A stretch of DNA of 64,000 bases from Misgurnus anguillicaudatus (lineage: Eukaryota > Chordata > Actinopteri > Cypriniformes > Cobitidae), in assembly GCF_027580225.2 (NCBI RefSeq), contig NC_073359.2:15632001-15696000 (forward strand), given 5' to 3'. Below are positions 21,488 to 32,660 of the stretch, in pieces. Position 1 is the first letter of the stretch. Every line of letters starts with the position of its first letter. A program made the position numbers and the translations under genes. The notes beneath the pieces are model-generated. The model did not search any database and was not told where the DNA came from. It was given only the letters and a program-made list of their open reading frames with translations.

Positions 21488-22510
21488 ATCAATTCTGACC
21501 ATGCACTCTACGCAGGTGTGCCCTGGCAGACTGCTCCCCCACCTGATGTCGACCAGTTCGTGGTGACTACTATATGAGAGGCTATCTGTCCTAGGGGGCT
21601 CCGATACTGTATAGGGTCGGATCGCGCCATGGTTTCAGAGTGCTGACACAGCTGTGTGTCACCTGAAACTCGCATGCATGTCGATGTCCACATATTTACC
21701 GGGACTCAGTCTTTTAGCCACATTTGTAATGGTTGCATGTAAAGCAAGTGTAGGTGACAAACCGGGGCCGACGCCATTAAACCCAGAAGCCTCTGAAACT
21801 CCTTCAGGAGGACAAACCGGCCGGGTCTGAAACACCACACGGGTACAGCGTTAATGTTTCTACACGTTGTTGCAAGAGATGAGCACGCACCGACGTAGAA
21901 TCCAACAGAATGCCCAGATTAAAAAATGGATTGACTCGGGGCAAGTTTGCTTTTCTGTGTATTGACTCGTAGCCCTAACGAGTCTATGTGGGGAAGCAGT
22001 GCTATGTGACTGATTAACAGATCGCGTGAATGAGCAATAATCACCCAGTCGTAAAGATAGTTCATAATATGCATCCCACTCGCTCTGAGGGGGGAGAGAG
22101 CTGCATCCATACATTTTTGGAATGTGTGTGGGGCTAAAGCTAGTCCGAACGGGAGAACGGAGTATTGATAGCCTGTGCCTTAAAAACTCAGAAAACACCT
22201 GTGGCGAGGGGATATCTGAATGTGAAAGTAAGTTTCCTTTAAATCTATCGACGCGAAGCAGTCGCCAGGGTGAATTTGCGCTAGGATCTGTCTCACGGTT
22301 ATCATCTTGAACACACGTTTGCGTAGCGCAGGATTGATGGGTCGCAGATCTAGTATCGGCCGTAATCCGCCATATTTCTTGGGTACTAAAAAATACTGAC
22401 ACTTCTAACATTGCAAAGGTCAAGCCAGACCTTTGCAATGTTAGAAGTGTCGGTGGGGGAATGGCACGTAGAAACTGGTTCTCGTTTAATGGCTCTTTGG
22501 CAGGGCTCAA
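21488..22510 (-). pseudogene. DIRS reverse transcriptase / RNase H, catalytically altered
   Basis: In order on the minus strand across several frames: RT motif A IDLKETYFHIQIS (about 22220-22255, first Asp kept), motif B LPFGLALAPHTFQKCMDAAL (about 22090-22150), motif C NYLYDWVIIAHSRD (about 22021-22064), LGLRVNTQKSKLAPSQS, and an RNase H remnant VVTTNWSTSGGGAVCQG (about 21520-21580). Motif C should read YLDDW; here the first Asp is Tyr. The RNase H TTDAS-type motif reads TTNWS. Multiple frameshifts are present. It cannot be active. Confidence 0.82.
22398..22451. repeat. Perfect 24-bp inverted repeat in the DIRS RT region
   Basis: GACACTTCTAACATTGCAAA plus GGTC (22398-22421) is followed after a 6-base spacer by its exact reverse complement (22428-22451). 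In related DIRS genes this site codes for the start of RT, and no palindrome is expected there. It looks like a local template-switch duplication or a small foldback insertion. Confidence 0.85.
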
Positions 22511-23119
22511 GTTTGATTGCCAGCCGGCAGGGCATCCGTCACGGTATAAAGGCTGTAAGGAAAAATAGCTCTTTCTGTGATGATGTTTGTATTTTTATTG
22601 AATTCACACAAACAACATTGCACACACTTAAACTCAAATTGTCACCCACGGGAACAGAGGGGGGCAGAGGAACCTGGCGTGTTGACGCTTGCCCCCTCTC
22701 GAGCGATCTCCTCCTCTCCATCTCGTCAGGAAGACGATTTCTGAACCTGGGGCTGTCCGCTGCTGCATTGAAGGCTCCTAAAGCTTCTGTAACCTCCTCT
22801 CTGCTGGAACTGCCAGTTCCTTTGATGCACGTAAGGCTCTTCCTGATGAGAAGAGCGCCTGGGGAGTAGTTGACTCATAGCCCTCAAACACTTCTCGGAG
22901 CTCCGTCGAGTTCATCATCCAAATCCTATTTTCTTACTATCTTGTTACTATCTATATAATATAACTTACTAGTTCATCTTAGGAATACTTTAGCGTGACG
23001 ATTATTCAACAGTATTTATAACTAAATCGATTTATCACTGATTTAAATCGATTTATCACTGGTAAACACTTAGTGTTAGCATATAGCCCGCTAGCATCAA
23101 CAAACGTGCCGGCTGAAGT

Positions 23120-24287
23120 TTGTTTACCATTTCCTCACTGTTTATTTACTGTAAATCTGCCTTCCTTTTCGGTCTAATTGCGGACTCATCCGATGTATGC
23201 TTTTCAGACCTTTCCTCACCAGAGCGGGAAGCTGTGGAGGAGTTGTGGCCCGGCATTCGCAACAGACGGTACAGCGTGCCTCACATCACCCTGGCTCCAG
23301 ACACCCGGAGACGACCGAGGCAGCCAGCGAGCGAGCACCGGTCTCGATGCAGCTTCACGGACTGCGTTCAGGCGAACAGAGACGCCATCGCCCAAAATGA
23401 AATCGGTAAGACTCCGCTTGTCATTGTAACCTGCACTGCTTGCCACATGTACAGTTTAGCTTCTTCAGTCAGCACAGAGGGGTTTACATGTGTTAAGTGT
23501 ATTGAAGTAGTGAGGCTGACGGAGAAGGTTGCAGAACTAGAAGCGCACATCCGAACGCTCGTTGAGGACAGTAAGACCGCTAATGCTAATGTTAATGTTT
23601 CAAACACTGTTTCGGGTGCGCCTACGGTAACGCGTAGTACACATAGCTCGGTTCCGGCAACTGAGTTGACACGGCCGACTAACTGGGTGACTGTCAGGCG
23701 GCGTAGTCATATTCGATGCCCATCGAAGTCCCCCCTAGTAATTTCTAACAGATTCGACATTCTAAACAATACGCCGGCTGAGACATCTGTTAAAGGTGCC
23801 CTTGTTATTGGAGACTCGATACTTAAGAACGTGAACATTGAGGCACCAGCCACCATAGTTGACTGTATACCGAGAGCCAGATCGTCAGACATTAGATCCA
23901 AACTTAAAGTACTGGCTAATGCTAAGCGTAAGTTTTCTAAAATTGTTATTCATGCCGGCGCAAATGACACCAGACTCCGCCAGTCAGAGATCACCAAAGA
24001 TACTATTAAAGAGGTGTGTGAAATTGCAAAAAACAATGTCAGATAATGTAATTTGCTCTGGTCCCCTCCCCGCCTACCGGGGTGATGAAACTTATAGCAG
24101 ATTAGTGTCTCTTCACCACTGGATGTCAAAATGGTGCCCTCAGCATAACGTAGGGTTTATAGATAATTGGAAACACTTCAGGGGGAGACCTGACCTGCTA
24201 AAGAGAGATGGCCTTCATCCGTCATCGGAAGGAAATGCTATACTCTCTAGAAATCTGACCAATACTCTAAATTCTAATACAGTCTGA
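23120..24287 (+). pseudogene. L2 ORF1 (copy 2), frameshifted
   Basis: Open from 23120 for 308 codons, then continued one frame over to 24287. Parts: TCTACHMY...TCVKC zinc-like motif, coiled coil TEKVAELEAHIRTL, GDSIL (about 23811-23825), HAGAND (Thr to Ala compared with copy 1), and after the shift RDGLHPSSEGN with the catalytic Asp/His (24205-24225). The frameshift is a run of six A at about 24029, where copy 1 has five. Its role would be the same as in copy 1. The first codons differ from copy 1, whose 5' end is lost. Confidence 0.85.
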
Positions 24288-24353
24288 CTACCCAGGGCCC
24301 AGGTCAGGAAACAGATAGATCGGCCTACCCGTCCATCTGTTAGTTGCTCTGAC

Positions 24354-27300
24354 ATGTCAAGATCACATATATCCCAGAACTTAGAGTCTATCTTACCAGA
24401 GTATCAACACATTTCAACTGTGTGCGTTCCTCGAACAATCGAATACAGAGCACCGTTTAACTCGTCTCGTACAAATCTTACTAACATAAAATTAGAAAAC
24501 AATACGTTTACAGATGAACCTCGAATGTTAAAATTCGGCCTTCTTAACATTAGATCGCTTACCAATAAAGAACCCATTGTCAATGAAATAATTACTGACC
24601 AAAACTTAGATGCACTCTCTTTAACAGAAACCTGGCTTAAAGCAGACGATTACATTAGTTTAAACGAATCCACCCCACAAGACTACTATTATAAACATGA
24701 ACCGCGTTTAAAGGGGAGAGGGGGTGGTGTAGCTACAATATACAATTTTTTTTTTAAAGTAAACCATAAATCCGAACTAAAATTTAACTCATTTGAAATA
24801 ATGCTATTAAACATGGAAATAACTGATCGTAACCATAAACAGCTCTCTTTTGTCCTTGCTACAATCTATAGACCTCCGGGCCATCTTGTAGATTTTCTTA
24901 AAGAAATATCAAATTTCCTGTCTGACCTCGTAGTCACTGTAGATAAAGCTCTTATCGTTGGTGACTTTAATATACATGTTGATAACCCAACAGATACATT
25001 AGGATTAGCATTTATGGATATTCTAAATTCTCTCAATATTAGACAAAACGTGACAGGGCCCACGCATACTCGTAGGCACACATTAGACTTAATTTTGTCA
25101 CTCGGGCTCAATATTAATGAAATCGAGATATCACCTCAGAGCGATGCAGTTTCAGACCATTGCCTTGTCTCATACACAGTACTTCTAGATATGATCACTC
25201 GATCCACAATACGCTACCGACTAGCCAGAACAATAATTTCCACCACTAAAGATAACTTTATTAGCACTCTTCCAGACCTGTCCCAAATGAAACATGTAGC
25301 AGATAACCCTGAAGATCTAGATATTGTAATAGAAAACCTGAACAGTATTTGTTCTAACACATTGGATGCCGTAGCTCCAATTCGAAAAAAGAGAATCAAA
25401 GAAAAAACGCCAGCTCCATGGTACGACCATCAAACCGCTGCCCTTAAAAAGGCTGCTAGAAAAATGGAAAGAAATTATAGAAGCACAAAGTTAGAGGTAT
25501 GGCGTGCAGCATGGAAAGAGAGTGTTAAACACTACAGACAGGCTATAAAAATCGCCAGATCTACGTATCTCAGCAATCTTATTAAAGAAAATCATAATAA
25601 CCCTCGCTTCCTCTTTAGCACAGTTGCGAAACTGACTAGAAATAAAGAACAAACAGAACCCACTAATAAACTCCCACACAATAGTAACGACTTCATGAAC
25701 TTCTTTACTAAGAAAATTATGATTGTTAGGGAAAACATTGTAGGTACCCAAGCAGCCACCACTCTACCCAGTAATACATTTAACGCTTGCCTACCATACG
25801 AACATCTTGAGTCATTTAAACCTACTACAATAGAAGAGCTATTTAAATTAGTAGCGTCATCCAAATCATCGTCCTGTATATTGGACCCTGTTCCCACAAA
25901 ATTACTCAAAGAGGTATTCCCTATAGTGTCTAACCCAGTACTAAATGTCTTTAACTCATCATTAGAATTAGGCTACGTTCCAACAGCTTTCAAACTAGCA
26001 GTTATTAGACCGCTCATTAAAAAACCAAACCTTGACCAGGGGATCTAAATAACTTTAGACCAATCTCAAATCTCCCTTTTCTTTCCAAAATATTAGAAAA
26101 GGTAGTGGCAAGCCAGCTACGCACATTCTTAGCAAATAATAGTACGTATGAAAAGTTCCAATCAGGATTCAGGCCCCACCATAGCACAGAGACAGCGCTG
26201 CTTAGAGTTACAAATGACCTTCTCCTAACATCCGACCGTGGCGAAATATCACTCCTTATATTATTAGACCTTAGTGCAGCCTTTGACACAATAGATCATA
26301 CAATCTTACTTAATAGGCTAGAAAACTATGTTGGCATCAGTGGTCAGGCGCTAGCTTGGTTCAGATCGTATCTAACCAATCGCTATCACTTTGTTTATGT
26401 AAATGAGGAGGAGTCACATCACTCCCTGGTTAAATACGGCGTACCGCAGGGATCAGTTTTAGGTCCTATCCTGTTCTCGTTATATATGTTACCTCTGGGA
26501 GATATTATCAGAAATCATAACATACAGTTTCACTGCTATGCGGATGACACGCAGCTTTACATCTCCTCGCATCCTAGCGAAACACAAAAAATGTTCTGGG
26601 CTATCAGACTGCATCAGCGATATAGGTGACTGGATGTCACATAGCTTTCTTATGCTAAACTCCAATAAGACAGAGATACTTGTTATCGAACCGAATCTCT
26701 ACAAATATAATATGACAGATTACAAGTTGCCCATAGATGGGTGCACTGTGGTGCCAACCTCCACGGTTAAGAATTTAGGTGTGATGTTCGACAGCAGTTT
26801 ATCCTTCGACAGCCATATCTCCAATGTCTGCCGCACATCATTCTTCCACCTTAGAAATATCTCAAAAATACGCCATATGTTGTCTGTATCCACGCTTTAA
26901 TGACCTCTAGAATAGACTGTTGTGGCTCGTTACTCGGAGGATGCCATGCAAAGCAGGTCAACGGGCTTCAGCTGGTTCAAAACGCTTCTGCAAGAGTTCT
27001 TACTCGATCTAAGAAGTATGACCGCATAAGCCCAATTCTGGCATCTTTACACTGGCTACCAGTTAAATATCGTATACAATTTAAAATATTACTAATCACC
27101 TACAAAGCCTTAAATGGCCTAGCACCCTCATATCTTAGAGAATTATTATCAGAATACAATCCATCACGTGCATTGCGGTCACAAAATTCTGGCCTCTTAA
27201 TTATCCCTAAAATATCAAAAGTGTCTAAAGGTGGCAGATCCTTTTCCTACTTAGCCCCTAAGCTATGGAATGATTTACCGACCGACGTCCGAAAATCAGA

Positions 27301-27361
27301 GACAGTAGATAACTTTAAATCTAGACTTAAAACTTTTCTCTTTAACAAGGCTTTCAAATAG
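24354..27361 (+). pseudogene. L2 ORF2 (copy 2), endonuclease-RT with frameshifts
   Basis: The first 564 codons (24354-26048) carry the endonuclease ([27 protein letters not shown]) and the RT start. A one-base loss near 26040 brings in a stop. RT continues in 26105-26629 ([34 protein letters not shown] at about 26533-26565), shifts again near 26590, then 26538-26900. A deletion of about 20 nt near 26890 removes codons before MTSRID; the last frame 26900-27361 ends at the family stop (FNKAFK). Confidence 0.87.
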
Positions 27362-27540
27362 TTGTTTTAACAATGGTACTTATCTGCTAATAGCTAGCTT
27401 GTACAACCTAATAAATAAATTAATTAATGAATAAATTAAAACCTTTTTTTTTCGTCAACACTTCAAAGCATGGTAAATCTCATTAATACTCTTTAGTAAT
27501 AATCAAAAACCAATTCAAAGTTTCAGCATGAGTCTTAACT

Positions 27541-28052
27541 GCCAAATATGGCCGGCTTGCAATTTTGGCCTTTTCCCATGACCTTAAAATAGTATGTCAT
27601 ACAGAACCGTTTGCCACTGTACGTTAGTATTAACGACGGCAGTGGGGCCTCTGGCCTTAGTCAAACGAGTTCTGTTTCCGTTTCTAAAATCATCAACTAT
27701 ATGTAATACACTTAACCAGCAATAGTTAGCCTGTCCGGAACCGAGCTGACTAAAACCACATTACTGTGTGACACTTGTTTTCTATGTGAACGGCCCCTAC
27801 GCTAATAAGATTTTGTTTCTCTCTCCCTGTCTCGTCCTTGATCCCGAGGACGAGACAAACAGATCCAGTTCCGGTACATGTGAAAGTCGGCACACACCTG
27901 ATCTACTAGCTGTTCCTCAACGTGATGTCCAGCTGATGCCTGACCAAAGACCACCGGCAGAACCCGCTTAATCTCCGCTTAATCTCCGCTTAATCTCCGC
28001 GTAATCTCCGCTTAATCTCCGCTTAATCTCAGCTTAATATCCTTCCGTTTCA

Positions 28053-28085
<33 letters not shown>

Positions 28086-28090
28086 ACTCC
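27541..28090 (+). repeat. L2 copy 2 3' UTR: single hairpin unit, 12-bp repeats, (TA)n
   Basis: One hairpin unit (27603-27673) with stems AGAACCGTTTG / CAAACGAGTTCT (a bulge) and CCACTG / CAGTGG. Then about seven tandem CTTAATCTCCG(C) units (27966-28042), against three in copy 1, and a (TA)n run at 28059-28085. The T-rich CTCCCAAGGGTTTTTTCCTC segment follows as in copy 1. Confidence 0.85.
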
Positions 28091-28379
28091 CAAGGGTTTT
28101 TTCCTCCTATGACTTTTTTTCTCCTAGGGGGTTTTTCAACCCGGGGAGGCAGCCTTTTTGGGCTTAACTTCTATACGTTACATTAGTAATACGTTTGCTT
28201 ATAATGTTGATTTATAGCCGTAGCAAATTTAACTGCTTGTGCTATCGTTTATTATGTTGTGCTATCTGTCGATTTTTTGTGCTTTTCACTGCATCTATTA
28301 TGTAAAGCTGCTTTGATACAATTACCAAATTGTGAAAAGCGCTATATAAATAAAATTGAATTGAATTGAACTTCTGTGC

Positions 28380-29480
28380 CTCCCGAAAAACCCTGGTGGG
28401 GTGATAGGAGCATTAAGCAATGCCTTATGCTTGTTGTCCTTCAGCTCAGCTAGTGTAAGCCACAGGTGGCGGTGAAGGACTACCATGAAGCCCATGGATT
28501 TTTCGATGGCATAGAAAGAGAGCTTTGTGACCATCAGAGCGAAGTTGGTAGCAGGAAGGAGGTTGTGCACTGTGTCGGCCTTGATGGTGCCTGCTGTCCA
28601 GCGACTGCAGGATTTTTGCCTGGAATACTTGGAGAATAGCCATAGCGTGGAGTGCCGCCACCGCATCTCCAGAAGATGAGTATGCTTTATCCGCCAGGTG
28701 AGCCGTCATCCTACACAGCTTCGACGGCAGCTCGCGCTCAGCACCGAGTGTCGCGAAAGAAGGACACCGTGTCCTGCTGCGTGTGCTGCTACGTTCTCCT
28801 CAACAGGGGGAATGCGCACGTAACCGTGGGCTTCACCCCCGTCCACATGAGAAAACATGCCAGGGGCACTATTGGGGTGCAGACCATGTTTTTGAAACCT
28901 GATCATGGACATCAGGAAATAAAGGAGTCTTTCTCCTCAGAGCGTCCTGCTGGTGGACCGATTGGAGGAACCAAGAATCCAATTTGCTCTTAGCTGGCTT
29001 GTCGGGCGAAGTTCAAGTAAGGTCCAGCTACTTTGCTGCCATTTCCAAGATCCTGGAAAGCTTTCCTTGGAGGTCCAGGTGACTCGGGCACTCTGGCTCT
29101 GTCTCCGACCAGCTGGTAGACGCTGACAAGGACATGTTGTCGTCCTTCTCACCTACTCCAAAGGAGACGTCCACATCTGCTGCTGAAGGGGGGCGGAACG
29201 TGTCCTTTATGAACACAATGGGAGAACACGTAGGTTTCGCCGGGGGAACGCTGCTCACAGAGCTGCCACCGTCATAGTCCCGACGGCGGCGGGTAGTTCC
29301 CCTTGCGAGACTTCAAGCAACGGCTCTCTTAGCCTTGAGCATGTGAAGAGAGAGGTCCACGCAGTGCTCGCACGTAGAATCCTCGAGCGCGGCCTCAGCG
29401 TGCGCCAACCCCAGACAGGCGACGCAGTGCTCATGGGAGTCCGGCTGCTCCAAAGGTCCTGCTCAGAGAAGGCAGGTAGT
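28380..29480 (-). pseudogene. DIRS gag-like gene remnant
   Basis: Minus-strand pieces in several frames. Near the 5' end is a Cys/His pattern, HEHCVACLGLAHAEAAL and CEHCVDLSLHMLKAKRA (about 29320-29440). Then comes a region with SSVPPAKPTCSP, and further on LADKAYSSSGDAVAALHAMAI, FQAKILQSLD and MGFMVVLHRHLWLTLAELKD, ending at ITPPGFFGRH just before the LINE. These phrases are characteristic of fish DIRS gag proteins. Stops and frameshifts divide it. Confidence 0.8.
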
Positions 29481-29494
29481 CAATGTAGTAGTTT

Positions 29495-29690
29495 TGATTG
29501 AAGATTTCATCTCTGAGCGAAGATGAGAATACTGACGTTCGTCGCTCTAACATCGCTTTTTATACGCTTCCAGCACTCACGGGGTCAGCGACGATTGGTA
29601 TAAGATTTCAGTATCTGGTGAAGTGGGAAGAGTTAACCTATAGTGTAAAAAGACGTAATGTCGGGAGACTGCTCTCGAAAGGGAACTAGG
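29495..29690. repeat. DIRS right terminal repeat
   Basis: The reverse complement reads TTAACTCTTCCCACTTCACC ... CGTCAGTATTCTC and matches 18750-18880 in order, with a TATA-like GCGTATAAAAAGC at about 29560. The terminus is diverged from the left one in its outer 60 bp. Confidence 0.75.
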
Positions 29691-29979
29691 ATTCTGTGTA
29701 TTCAATGCGCCGCCATTGTTGTTTACAATGCGTGGAATGGTCCGCTGTGATTTGTTGAGCGGATTTATTGCATTCTGCAGAGAAGGACGAGTGCCGTTTA
29801 TTGCGTTTTGGGAAAAAGGGAGAAAAGATGACAGAATACCAGGGTAGATATTGTATTTTGCATAAAATTAAGAATTTACTTTTAAATACTGACCTGATAC
29901 AAAAAAACTGATTTTGGCGGTAACAATTTTTTTTAAATGCTGTTTACCGCGTTTTGGAACCAAACTCTTCATATTATCA

Positions 29980-30250
29980 GTGAAGTATAAAGACCTTACA
30001 TAATGAACTGTAATGTTTTATTACCTTAGAATGAGCACTTTTATCTACATATACCATGGGTCTTCGTACCTGTAAGTCGCTGTCATGTTTCTACAGTAGC
30101 CCTAAAGGGAAAAACTGTTTTACAAAGTACGTTGTCTCAGACGATGACATGTTTGTCCTTTGTCAGCTATAGTATGCGTTTTGAAATTTGTTGCAATTCT
30201 CAGTCTCACCGCTAAAGAGTCCCAAATTGCACTTTTAAATAATAGGATTG
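29980..30250 (+). repeat. Right part of the split dispersed repeat
   Basis: Continues the repeat begun at 17886: GTGAAGTATAAAGACCTTAC, GTTTTATTACCTTAGAATGA, CAGTAGCCCTAAAGGGAAAA, GTTGTCTCAGACGATGACAT. The reverse complement of 42361-42680 has the same phrases in the same order. Confidence 0.75.
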
Positions 30251-30579
30251 TTTTAAAAAACATCCAAACCAAACCCCATTTAACAGTTAAACAAAAAGTT
30301 AAACAAAAAGTAAGTGTAAACAAGATGAGACTTTAATGTGACAAAGTGTTTTTAACAGACATAACTATTACAAATAATAATCATTGTTTAGCTCGTTAAT
30401 GGGTGTAAGTGTAAGGCAAAATATTTGCCTTAACCTTTACATACTGAAACATGAATTCTCAGTGTACTAAACAAACAAATAAACAAACAACCTCCTCTTG
30501 TAATCGTCTACCACCTGCCATTACTCTCATATTATTCCTGTCAAAACTGTTTGTTTACAATCAACTTCCTTGTTTTCTT
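30251..30579. other. Intergenic, AT-rich
   Basis: Nothing recognisable except short AAAC-rich runs (for example 30465-30490). The frame at 30451-30762 starts in this region but only its 3' half resembles RT. Confidence 0.4.
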
Positions 30580-30775
30580 TTGCAGAACAAACTGCTGGAT
30601 GACAGTCAGCGAGCTTCACAGCAATCCACAGAGACCACACTGCTCTCCATCACTGATACCCTGAACTCAGGATTTTCAAGATCTATCCACTGCCTTCGAC
30701 ACAGTGATTCAAAGCTTCAGACGACACACCCTCAAAATATCCACAGACCTCTCCTGGGCTGATCCCAAAGGTAAT
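30580..30775 (+). pseudogene. LINE RT fragment
   Basis: The frame reads NKLLDDSQRASQQSTETTLL, then TDTLNSGFS and, in another register, a STAFDTVIQS-like segment. This matches the [16 protein letters not shown]...DLSAAFDTV region of L2-like RT with internal loss of sequence. It is a short isolated relic. Confidence 0.55.
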
Positions 30776-31029
30776 TTTGATTGACTGACTGCTACACACA
30801 TTGGCCCTCATTTATCAAAAGTACGTACACCAAATTTCCAGCGTACACCTGGGGTACACCCAAAACCAGGTGACTTTGAGATTTATCAATTTGGACGTTG
30901 GCGCTGCACGCTCAAATCCTACGCCTGCTCTGGAGGTGGTGTACGCACGTTTTGAGTTAGGAAATGCACAGAAAAAAATCCTAACACAACAAAACGCACT
31001 GACAAACTAAAATAGTATATGATATATTA

Positions 31030-31242
31030 CAGTGTTTCCCGGCCCTGGTCCTCGGGCGCCCCCTTCCAGAGGGTTTTGGATGTCTCCTTGTTTGAAGCAC
31101 CTGATTCGACTCATCAGCCTCCTTCCAAAATGGTAAAGACGTGTCCCTAACAAGCTGATGAGTTAAATCAGGTGTGTTTAATAAGGAGACATCTAAAACT
31201 TTCTGGGAGGGGGTGCCCGAGGACCAGGGTTGGGAAACACTG
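31030..31242. mobile_element. hAT MITE, 213 bp (CAGTGTTTCCC ends)
   Basis: Ends CAGTGTTTCCCGGCCCTGGT and ACCAGGGTTGGGAAACACTG are inverted, and the 8-bp TSD ATATATTA is exact at 31022-31029 and 31243-31250. The interior GTCTCCTTGTTTGAAGCACC parallels the MITE at 19089-19299. Confidence 0.93.
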
Positions 31243-31510
31243 ATATATTATGACCCACTGTAAAAACAACAACAACAGTATTTATAAACTTAAGTGTTTT
31301 TTTTTTTGCAACATGAACTTCAATGTTTAATTTGTGTGACTTTACCAAAGCATTTGATTTGTATGCATATGTGTTCCTTAAGTTGCGAGCCGTTTCAGGG
31401 CAGAGCACGTGAGCGGATTGGAGCGTTGAGCAATACCATCAGAGCGCCTTTTTCCGAAAATTCCGCTCGCTTCAGCGCCGCTCGTTGAACCCAGAACGCC
31501 CTTTGATAAT

Positions 31511-31735
31511 TTGCTAGTTCGAGAATCTGTAAAAACGTCTAGCAATAAGTTATGGAATTCAAGCCTTATACATAAATGTAAAGTAAAAATCAAAGTTAAG
31601 ATTGGACAGGAGGAAAACATTGAAAGGGACTGCGGAGAGACTGTAAAAGTTAGCAAATATTCATCCTGGAATCTGAAGCAGCACATTGCAAGAAAGCACA
31701 AGGATGTGCTACGAAAACATGGTAATAATGCATAA
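31511..31735 (+). pseudogene. BED-type zinc finger remnant (hAT transposase N-terminus)
   Basis: The 74-codon frame ends with CGETVKVSKYSSWNLKQHIARKHKDV in part, that is, a Cys followed by WNLKQHIARKH, the His pair of a BED finger. The first Cys pair is incomplete. BED fingers bind DNA in hAT transposases and ZBED proteins (family knowledge). It is isolated from any catalytic domain. Confidence 0.45.
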
Positions 31736-32660
31736 AAAGTTAAGCTAGTTACATACCATTCGATGATAAATAAATAGCTATACATGAATAGGTAAGGTAA
31801 GATGCTTGTGTTGAATGAGCCATAAATCTGATCATGATGACATGCGGACAAAATCATGGCCACGAATTATCTTTTATGCTACATTATGGACACTTCTTTT
31901 TCTTATTTGGTCTAAAGTATGGCCATAAATATAAAATTCGTTCCCACTGTTTGTTCCTTGGAATTAATTATTATAATATTTTGGAATTACTATTACAATT
32001 ATTATTACTTCAAATTATGAATTAGCCTAGTAAAACATGTGGATGTCGTGGAAACAAATTGTTAAATTTGAATTATATCTGGAGCTCCGTATCAAACTGG
32101 ATCTTAGCTAACAAAAAACTGTATGTAAATACAAAACAACACACTACAAAAGTTACTACATCATTTTAAAATATTATTTAAAAAAAACTTAACCGAACCA
32201 TTAAGCAGACATATAATTTAGATGTAGGCAACGGTAAATAATAATAATAATACTAATAATAATAAATAATTATTTTTCTAAATATCAATTAAGCGACATT
32301 AATAATAAAAATAATAATACAAATATGTATGCAATTATTAATGTGTCTTTAATCCCGCTCTTTAAACTCCCAAATAAAACAATTTTGTTTCTTTCCACAT
32401 CCCTCTTCTTTGCCGTCTTCCATGAGTCATTGTCGTAAAATGAGGGCGTGGGGGAGGTGGAGACTTGAATTTATATGGGCGTGTTATTCTAATGACGATC
32501 GTTTTCAGCCGCAGCATTTATGAAGGGCAGATATTGCTTACACCTGAATTTCAGAGGTACGCACAGCTTCATAAATCAGGCGGTGAGAGGAGTGAAAGCA
32601 AAATCTTACGCCAACATATACGCCTGTTTCTACGCAAGAATGATAAATGAGGGCCAATGT

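Larger units (their letters stand above)
22915..28372 (+). mobile_element. L2-clade LINE, copy 2, longer 5' end, decayed ORFs
   Basis: Same family as copy 1 but it reaches further 5', with about 200 bp of leader before ORF1 (22915-23120, exact start uncertain). It ends at GCGCTATATAAATAAA plus TTGAA repeats at 28372. ORF1 has one frameshift, and ORF2 has at least two frameshifts and one short deletion. It is inserted in the opposite orientation into the gag/pol junction region of the DIRS element. I could not identify a clear target duplication. Confidence 0.9.
18687..29690 (-). mobile_element. DIRS-type tyrosine-recombinase retrotransposon, decayed, with nested elements
   Basis: Order on the minus strand: right inverted terminal repeat (29690-29495), gag-like (29480-28380), L2 copy 2 insertion (28372 to about 22915), RT/RNase H (about 22510-21488), tyrosine recombinase (about 21079-20817), left terminal repeat and internal complementary region (18968-18687). 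Inverted termini match over about 150 bp (CACTTCACCAGATACTGAAA on both). DIRS elements use a tyrosine recombinase and make no target duplication (family knowledge). Without the insertions its length would be around 4-5 kb, slightly short for the family. Confidence 0.88.
17955..29979. mobile_element. TIR element (TGAAGAGTTTGGTTCC ends) that contains the DIRS element
   Basis: TATGAAGAGTTTGGTTCCAA at 17953 is matched by its reverse complement at about 29957-29980, with TA at both borders, consistent with a TA-targeting DNA element. A compact relative with the same type of ends lies at 35974-36224. The original element was probably under 2 kb (17955-18686 plus 29691-29979); the rest is DIRS, LINE and hAT sequence inserted later. 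Confidence 0.65.
30798..32660. mobile_element. DNA element with perfect 20-bp TIRs, family unknown
   Basis: ACATTGGCCCTCATTTATCA at 30798-30817 is matched exactly by TGATAAATGAGGGCCAATGT at 32641-32660. Subterminal sequences on both sides repeat GTACGC/ACGCCT-type motifs, as in a widespread fish repeat. No clear TSD was found. The interior carries a hAT MITE, a BED-finger remnant and AT-rich filler. A Harbinger-like or other superfamily is possible. Confidence 0.75.

Noticed and set aside
22783..28385. CTTCTGT...CCTCC near both ends of L2 copy 2 as a target duplication
   Set aside because: Only about seven bases match and the left site lies over 100 bp inside DIRS sequence, so it is not convincing.
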